Shown here one piece after another: positions 59,134-64,000 of a DNA stretch of 64,000 nucleotides (the first letter of the stretch is position 1; each line of letters begins with the position of its first letter). The stretch covers positions 2,022,501-2,086,500 of the forward strand of contig JACJYU010000001.1 in the NCBI GenBank assembly GCA_020635915.1, written 5' to 3'. The stretch is from Flammeovirgaceae bacterium. GTDB lineage: Bacteria; Bacteroidota; Bacteroidia; Cytophagales; Cyclobacteriaceae. A model generated the notes under the pieces. It made no database searches. It saw nothing but the letters and a program-made list of their open reading frames with translations, and had not been told where the DNA came from. A program made the position numbers and the translations under genes.

Positions 59134-60177
59134 TTAATTTGAATGGTCAAAAACGAAAGCCACCCTCGCCCGGTCGGTGGCGGCCTTTCCCCCTTTTATT
59201 GCGGGCAACCATTTTGGGCCGGTCTTGACCAACCGCACCAATTCTTCGTCACAACCAAAGCCAATGCCTTTTTCTATATGAAAACGGGACAGGGTGCCGT
59301 CCCTGTTTACGGTAAAGCTTACCACCACTTCCCCACCAATGTGGTGGTCGATGGCGGCCGTGGGATAGCTCACATGGGTGGCAAGGTATTCCATATAGGC
59401 CTCCTGGCCGGTGGATGGGCGGGCAACCGCGTTGCTGTCCCTGGGCAAGCTTGCATCGTTGGCTGCCCCTGAGGAAAGGGAGGGCGCGGACCTTTTCTTG
59501 GCCTCCGGCCTGGCCCTTCCTGCTTCGGTTTTTGCATCGAAGGCTTTTTCCTTCTCAGCCATTTCACGCCCTTGTGCCCCTGGCACCTTTAGCCCTTCCA
59601 TCGCGATGCCCTCTTCATCAGGGGGGACTATCACATCGGCCTCGGCCAATTCGCTTGCCATTGTCTTTGATGCCTCTTGTGGTTCGGTTTCAGGCTGGGT
59701 CCTTTTGGCGGGAGCCATGGTACTGCCCGGTTTGCCTTCCCGTTTTAGGGCCAGTTGGCTTTTATTGGCAGCGACAAGCGCCCGGTCGGTATCGGGGGCC
59801 ATAAGCACGGTTTTTTTGTCGGTTGGGCTCTCTGCCATGGGCGCGGGCTTCCCGGCCACTGCCGTGTCTTTTTGCAGGGCCATTTGTCCTGTGCCCGGGG
59901 CAGGTTCGTTTCTTACCAAAAAATACGCAATGGCAACCAACATCAGGGACGCTGCCATCCGAAGCGGCCAAATATATTTCCTGTTGCCCTTCGACCTGAT
60001 TTTCCGGTTGAGGGAAGCCACGTCCTGTGCAAACTTACCGGCACCTATACTTTCGGCCCCCTCCAGGGCGTCTGCCAAAAAGGGGTCGTGCAAGGCCTGC
60101 TTTTCCAGCTTGTGCATTTCGGCAGGGCTTAGCTCGCCCTTCAGGTATTTTTCAATATCGTTATTTGGTTTGCCCAC
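59134..60177 (-). CDS. Anti-sigma-like / TonB C-terminal fusion protein
   Basis: A 347-residue protein. The N terminus (DIEKYLKGELSPAEMHKLEK, QALHDPFLADALEG) resembles cytoplasmic anti-sigma regulators of Bacteroidota, and one membrane helix follows at about residues 68-86 (WPLRMAASLMLVAIAYFLV). A long alanine/lysine/proline-rich periplasmic linker leads to a TonB C-terminal domain at about 262-347 (YMEYLATHVSYPTAAIDHHI, GEVVVSFTVNRDGTLSRFHI). Its start overlaps the sigma-factor gene by 17 bases. It may link energy transduction or envelope sensing to sigma activity; inference. Confidence 0.8.
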   Translation of the reverse strand: MGKPNNDIEKYLKGELSPAEMHKLEKQALHDPFLADALEGAESIGAGKFAQDVASLNRKIRSKGNRKYIWPLRMAASLMLVAIAYFLVRNEPAPGTGQMALQKDTAVAGKPAPMAESPTDKKTVLMAPDTDRALVAANKSQLALKREGKPGSTMAPAKRTQPETEPQEASKTMASELAEADVIVPPDEEGIAMEGLKVPGAQGREMAEKEKAFDAKTEAGRARPEAKKRSAPSLSSGAANDASLPRDSNAVARPSTGQEAYMEYLATHVSYPTAAIDHHIGGEVVVSFTVNRDGTLSRFHIEKGIGFGCDEELVRLVKTGPKWLPAIKGGKAATDRARVAFVFDHSN

Positions 60178-60733
60178 TTCGTTCCATACAGGTTTTGAGG
60201 TTCCGTTTTCCGTTTTGTATGTGGCTCTTTACTTGTTTCATTTCTATCCCTGTGGCCTTCACAATTTCCTTGTAGCACATTTCTTTTAGGTAGAACAGCT
60301 TTACGCAAGCTTTTTGCCCATTTTTGAGCTCCTCAATGCACTTTTCTAGCCGGGTAAGGTCTTGCTCACGGCCTTCTTCTTCATCATGATGCAAAAAAGC
60401 CTGGTTTTCCATAAGGCCTTCCCTAAACCCTTCGTTTGCCATTTTTTTTCGTGCCCTCAACACCATCAGGCAATGGTTTTTGCAGGTGACGTACAGCCAT
60501 CCCTTAAAGTAGGTTATCACATGGCCTTTTAGGTCCCGGTGTAGCTTTTCAAAGATGTGCATCACCGCGTCTTTGGCCTCGTCCCGGTCCTTGAGGTACT
60601 TAAGGCAAACGCCATAGGCCATGGCACTGTACCGGGTAAAGAGGCCGGCAAGGGCCGATGTGTCGTTGGCCGAACGAAAACGCTCCACGAGTGCCTCATC
60701 ACTGCTTTTGGATGGCCCTTTGCCCACGAACAT
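60161..60733 (-). CDS. Sigma-70 family RNA polymerase sigma factor (ECF-like)
   Basis: A 190-residue sigma factor with region 2 at about residues 20-85 (LFTRYSAMAYGVCLKYLKDR, DEAKDAVMHIFEKLHRDL) and region 4 at about 130-182 (LEKCIEELKNGQKACVKLFY, then MCYKEIVKATGIEMKQVKSH). No region 1 or 3, as in ECF factors. The overlapping downstream gene is its probable anti-sigma regulator, and the divergent vWA gene, 84 bases away, is a candidate target. Confidence 0.92.
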   Translation of the reverse strand: MFVGKGPSKSSDEALVERFRSANDTSALAGLFTRYSAMAYGVCLKYLKDRDEAKDAVMHIFEKLHRDLKGHVITYFKGWLYVTCKNHCLMVLRARKKMANEGFREGLMENQAFLHHDEEEGREQDLTRLEKCIEELKNGQKACVKLFYLKEMCYKEIVKATGIEMKQVKSHIQNGKRNLKTCMERSGQTK

Positions 60734-60817
60734 TGCTCAATTTAATTGATTTCCAAAAATATTTTATGGAATCAGGGTGGTGCTCGCATCCCCTGGGCAA
60801 ATCAAACATAAAACGCC

Positions 60818-62671
60818 ATGAAAAATAGAATTGTTGCTTTGCTTGTTGTCGCCATTGCCATACTGGGTGCGATGGGTGCCATTGGCCAAAACCGGAAAAT
60901 TTCAGGAACGGTTACCACCGGTGAAGGGTTGCCCTTGAAGGACGTGAAGGTATGGCTAAAATCTTCACCTGTGTCAACGCTAACCGACCGCCAGGGAAAG
61001 TATTTTATAGAGGTACCGCTTTCCGGGGGCATACTGGCCTTTACGCGAGTGGGTTTTGAAAAAAAAGAAGTAAAGGTAGGGGGTTCCCCGACTGTTGACG
61101 TGGTGCTTTCCCGGCAGCGTGCTGATGTTGCGCAAGCGGAAGCGGACAAGGATTCGGAGGCCCTGCCGGCAAAAAAATCCAGCCAACACTCACTTGGATA
61201 TGCCCTGGAAAGTGCCCCTGCGTATTACCAGGAAAGGCAGCCTCTGGATTGGAACACGGAGGAATACGATGCGATCAATGAAAACATATTCCATTCGGCC
61301 ATGCAAAGCCCGCTATCCACCTTTTCGATTGATGTGGATGCTGCCTCTTACAGCAATGTCCGCAGGTTTATCAACAATGGGCAGCAACCACCCCGGGACG
61401 CAGTGAGGATTGAAGAGATGATCAATTATTTCAGCTATGATTATCCGGCACCGGAGGGCCGCGATCCGTTTGCTATTTATACGGAGGTGTCTTCCGCCCC
61501 ATGGAACCCCGCACATAGGTTGGTCCACATTGGCCTCCAGGGAAAAAAGGTGCCTACGGAACACTTGCCGCCTTCCAATTTGGTTTTCCTGATTGATGTG
61601 TCTGGCTCCATGTCCAGTGCCAACAAGCTCCCGTTGCTAAAGGCCTCCTTCAAATTGCTGGTAAAGCAGTTGCGTGCCCAAGACCGTGTGGCGATGGTGG
61701 TGTATGCGGGCGCGGCAGGGCTGGTGCTCCCTTCCACTTCGGGTGCGTGCAAGGAGCAACTCATGGAGGCATTGGACAACCTCCAGGCCGGTGGGTCCAC
61801 CGCAGGGGGCGAGGGCATACAGTTGGCCTATAAAGTGGCCAAGGAAAATTTTATTGCCGATGGCAACAACCGGGTGATCATTGCCACCGATGGCGATTTT
61901 AACGTGGGCGAATCCAGCAATGCGGCCATGGAGCGGCTGGTGGAAGCCAAACGCAATGAAGGGGTGTTCCTTACCGTGTTGGGATATGGAATGGGCAACT
62001 ATAAGGACTCGAAAATGGAGATATTGGCAGATAAGGGCAATGGGAACTATGCCTACATCGACAATATACTGGAGGCCCAAAAAGTGCTGGTAAACGAATT
62101 TGGAGGGACTTTGTTTACGATAGCAAAAGACGTAAAACTGCAGGTGGAGTTTAACCCGGCCAAGGTCCAGGCCTACCGGTTGATAGGGTACGAAAACAGG
62201 ATGCTGCGCCACGAAGACTTTAACAACGACAAAAAAGATGCTGGCGACCTGGGGTCGGGCCACACGGTCACTGCCCTTTACGAGGTCATACCGGTTGGCG
62301 TAGAGGATAAATTTTACAAAATGGACAGCCTTAAATACCAAAGTGCAGCCACCAATCCCTATGCCCGGGCTTCAAAGGAATTGCTGACCGTGAAGTTCAG
62401 GTACAAAGACCCTAAGGAAAACAGCAGTAAATTGATTGTGCGGGCTTTGGAGGACAAAGGTGCCCCGCTCTCCCGGGCTTCAGATAATTTTAGGTGGGCC
62501 GCGGCCGTTGCCGGCTTTGGGATGGTGCTTCGCGGGTCTGAATTTTCCGAGGGGATGACCATTGAACAAATTTTGCGCCTGGCCCAAAACGCGCGTGGCG
62601 ATGACAGGGAAGGGTACAGGCTCGAATTTATCAACCTGATCAAGGCCGGGGGCATGGTGGCCGAAAAATAA
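60818..62671 (+). CDS. vWA-domain protein with CarboxypepD_reg-like N terminus (YfbK-like)
   Basis: A 617-residue exported protein: signal peptide (LLVVAIAILGAMGAIGQ), a CarboxypepD_reg-like beta-sandwich at about 27-97 (KISGTVTTGEGLPLKDVKVW), the vWA-associated N-terminal segment (FHSAMQSPLSTFSIDVDAAS, INNGQQPPRDAVRIEEMINY), a vWA domain from about residue 250 with an intact MIDAS start DVSGSMSS, and a C-terminal DUF3520-type region (LTVKFRYKDPKENSSK). Likely a periplasmic or surface scaffold that binds other proteins through the metal site. Divergent from the sigma/anti-sigma pair; ends at a strong terminator. Confidence 0.9.
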   Translation: MKNRIVALLVVAIAILGAMGAIGQNRKISGTVTTGEGLPLKDVKVWLKSSPVSTLTDRQGKYFIEVPLSGGILAFTRVGFEKKEVKVGGSPTVDVVLSRQRADVAQAEADKDSEALPAKKSSQHSLGYALESAPAYYQERQPLDWNTEEYDAINENIFHSAMQSPLSTFSIDVDAASYSNVRRFINNGQQPPRDAVRIEEMINYFSYDYPAPEGRDPFAIYTEVSSAPWNPAHRLVHIGLQGKKVPTEHLPPSNLVFLIDVSGSMSSANKLPLLKASFKLLVKQLRAQDRVAMVVYAGAAGLVLPSTSGACKEQLMEALDNLQAGGSTAGGEGIQLAYKVAKENFIADGNNRVIIATDGDFNVGESSNAAMERLVEAKRNEGVFLTVLGYGMGNYKDSKMEILADKGNGNYAYIDNILEAQKVLVNEFGGTLFTIAKDVKLQVEFNPAKVQAYRLIGYENRMLRHEDFNNDKKDAGDLGSGHTVTALYEVIPVGVEDKFYKMDSLKYQSAATNPYARASKELLTVKFRYKDPKENSSKLIVRALEDKGAPLSRASDNFRWAAAVAGFGMVLRGSEFSEGMTIEQILRLAQNARGDDREGYRLEFINLIKAGGMVAEK

Positions 62672-62690
62672 AAGAATGGCCAAAAAGGCA

Positions 62691-62725
62691 CCAAAAGCCC
62701 GCGTTTAAAGGGCTTTTGGTTTTTA
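62691..62725 (+). terminator. Strong intrinsic terminator after the vWA gene
   Basis: A ten-base perfect stem CCAAAAGCCC/GGGCTTTTGG with a nine-base loop, followed by TTTTTA. It lies 20 bases past the stop codon and 53 bases before the next start. Confidence 0.85.
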
Positions 62726-62777
62726 TACTTGTTTTGTTTTGGGGCAAATAGGAACTTTGTGGTTTAAGGTTGGGAAA

Positions 62778-64000
62778 ATGGAACAGAAGATCAGCGCGGT
62801 TATCATCACCTTCAATGAGGAAGCCAATATTGGCCGGTGCATTGATTCATTAAGGCCGGTGGCCGATGAAATAATAGTGGTGGATTGCTTTTCCACGGAC
62901 TCCACGAAGGAAATTTGCCTAAGGAAGGGGGTCGTTTTTGTTGAGAACGAATTTTTGGGCTTTGCCAACCAAAAGAACTTTGCCGCCTCCCAGGCCACCT
63001 GTGATTATATTTTGTCCCTTGATGCGGACGAGTACCTTTCCCCTGACTTAACGCAGTCGTTGCTTAAAACAAAGGGAAACCTTGATGTGGACGGGTACAC
63101 CATGAACCGGCTTTCCAGCTATGCCGGGGAGTGGGTCAGGACCTGTGGCTGGTACCCTGATACGAAACTGAGGCTGTGGAAGAGGGGCAAGGGGGTATGG
63201 AAAGGGCAGGGCATCCACGAACGTGTGGAGATGTTGGAGGGGTTTACCTTAAAACACCTGGATGGGGACCTGTTGCACCATGCCTATGACAACATCACCC
63301 AATTCCTGGAAAAGATACAACGGTACTCGGATATCTACGCCAGGGAGCACCGGCATAAAATCCATTCTTCGGGTTTTAAAATTTTCTACAAAACCACGTT
63401 TGCGTTTGTAAAGAGCTTTTTTCTAAAAAAGGGGATAATGGATGGCTACAAAGGCCTGTTGATTTCCGTGTGCAATGCCAATTTTGTTTTTTATAAATAT
63501 TCAAAGCTGAGGGAGGCAAACAACGAAGTCACCACTTCCTTGATCATTTCCACATATAATCGGGAAGATGCACTGGAAATGGTCCTTTTAAGTGTACTGA
63601 ACCAATCGGAATTGCCAGATGAGGTTATTATTGCGGATGACGGCTCCCAGAACGGAACGCGTGAATTGATTGAAAGGTACAAGGCAAAATTCACGACCAA
63701 ACTCATTCATTGCTGGCACGAAGACCTTGGGTTTAGGGCCGGGCAGATAAGAAACAAAGCCATCGCCATGGCCACACAATCCTATATTATTAGTGTGGAC
63801 GGGGACATGGTCCTTCATAGGGATTTTATAAAAATGCATAAGATGGCAGCATGGAGTGGCCGCTTTATCCAGGGGTCGCGGGTATTGCTTTCTGATGAAA
63901 CAACCAGGCGGGTGATCAAGGACAAGCGGCTCAGTGTGGCATTTTTTGAGCCAGGGATAAGGAACAGGTTCAACAGTTTTTTTTCCCCTTTGCTTTCCAA
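62778..64000 (+). CDS. Two-domain GT2 glycosyltransferase, 3' end beyond window
   Basis: ATG at 62778 opens a frame with no stop to the window end (407 codons read). The N-terminal domain (ISAVIITFNEEANIGRCIDS, VVDCFSTDSTKEI, LSLDADEYLS) is WaaE/KdtX-like GT2, with a following domain ending VWKGQGIHERVEM and HHAYDNITQFLEKIQRYSD. After residue 250 a second GT2 domain starts (TSLIISTYNREDALEMVLLS, IIADDGSQNGTRELI, DLGFRAGQIRNKAI, SVDGDMVLHRDFI). Two GT-A domains in one chain suggest sequential addition of two sugars, for example in LPS core. Preceded by a strong terminator, so it probably starts a new unit. Confidence 0.9.
   Translation, partial: MEQKISAVIITFNEEANIGRCIDSLRPVADEIIVVDCFSTDSTKEICLRKGVVFVENEFLGFANQKNFAASQATCDYILSLDADEYLSPDLTQSLLKTKGNLDVDGYTMNRLSSYAGEWVRTCGWYPDTKLRLWKRGKGVWKGQGIHERVEMLEGFTLKHLDGDLLHHAYDNITQFLEKIQRYSDIYAREHRHKIHSSGFKIFYKTTFAFVKSFFLKKGIMDGYKGLLISVCNANFVFYKYSKLREANNEVTTSLIISTYNREDALEMVLLSVLNQSELPDEVIIADDGSQNGTRELIERYKAKFTTKLIHCWHEDLGFRAGQIRNKAIAMATQSYIISVDGDMVLHRDFIKMHKMAAWSGRFIQGSRVLLSDETTRRVIKDKRLSVAFFEPGIRNRFNSFFSPLLS

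Overview
The window is a dense, mostly operonic stretch of a Bacteroidota chromosome, probably of the order Cytophagales (inference). Supporting signs are TAnnTTTG-type -7 boxes, many TTG/GTG starts, a SurA-like chaperone trio upstream of a MoxR ATPase, an anti-sigma/TonB fusion next to a sigma factor and a vWA protein, and a Ccm system whose CcmE carries CxxxY in place of HxxxY. No gene-free stretch exceeds about 300 bases, and I saw no tRNA, rRNA, CRISPR array, integrase or replication origin.

Region 1 (1-24.4 kb) is host-like and GC-rich by eye. It holds a truncated VTT membrane protein, a penicillin-acylase-family hydrolase, an MFS exporter with an overlapping NadR-like kinase, a Tat-lipoprotein flavin amine oxidase, thioredoxin, a TauE/SafE permease, an RlpA/SPOR protein and guaB. 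These are followed by an RsbU/RsbV/RsbW-like partner-switching set, a thioredoxin-fold lipoprotein, three periplasmic folding proteins plus MoxR, and on the minus strand a cytochrome c maturation operon (ccmB-ccmC-ccmD-like-ccmE-ccmF) led by a Wzz-like chain-length protein.

Region 2 (24.5-55.2 kb) is a surface-polysaccharide locus. Its first two genes (UDP-glucuronate 4-epimerase, UDP-sugar dehydrogenase) look host-like. From about 26.8 kb the DNA turns visibly AT-rich. That part contains galE and a frameshifted GxxExxY (PD-(D/E)XK-like) gene embedded in CACATAG-rich repeats; genes for a 2,3-diacetamido-uronic acid interrupted by an IS30 element; GDP-fucose genes; and a ten-gene nonulosonic-acid cluster. 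The cluster is legionaminic-acid-like: legB, legC, legH, legI, legG and ptmE-, ptmF- and ptmA-like genes, plus an SpsF-like nucleotidyltransferase and a class III aminotransferase. It continues with a Wzx-like flippase, a GT42/DUF115-like candidate nonulosonate transferase, acyl- and methyltransferases, three O-antigen ligase/polymerase-family proteins, one GT4 glycosyltransferase and two different initiating sugar-phosphate transferases. Together they could make, initiate, flip, polymerise and decorate an acidic amino-sugar-rich glycan.

Region 3 (55.2-64 kb) returns to host-like composition: pheS (overlapping the end of the polysaccharide operon), a 3-hydroxyacyl-CoA dehydrogenase, a Rieske-like lipoprotein with altered ligands, an amino-acid permease, the sigma / anti-sigma-TonB / vWA group, and a two-domain GT2 glycosyltransferase running off the window end.

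The observations most worth following are the CACATAG repeat family around galE and the GxxExxY gene, the unusual nonulosonate pathway with its SpsF-like enzyme in the ptmB position, and the histidine-less Ccm operon fused to a wzz-like gene.
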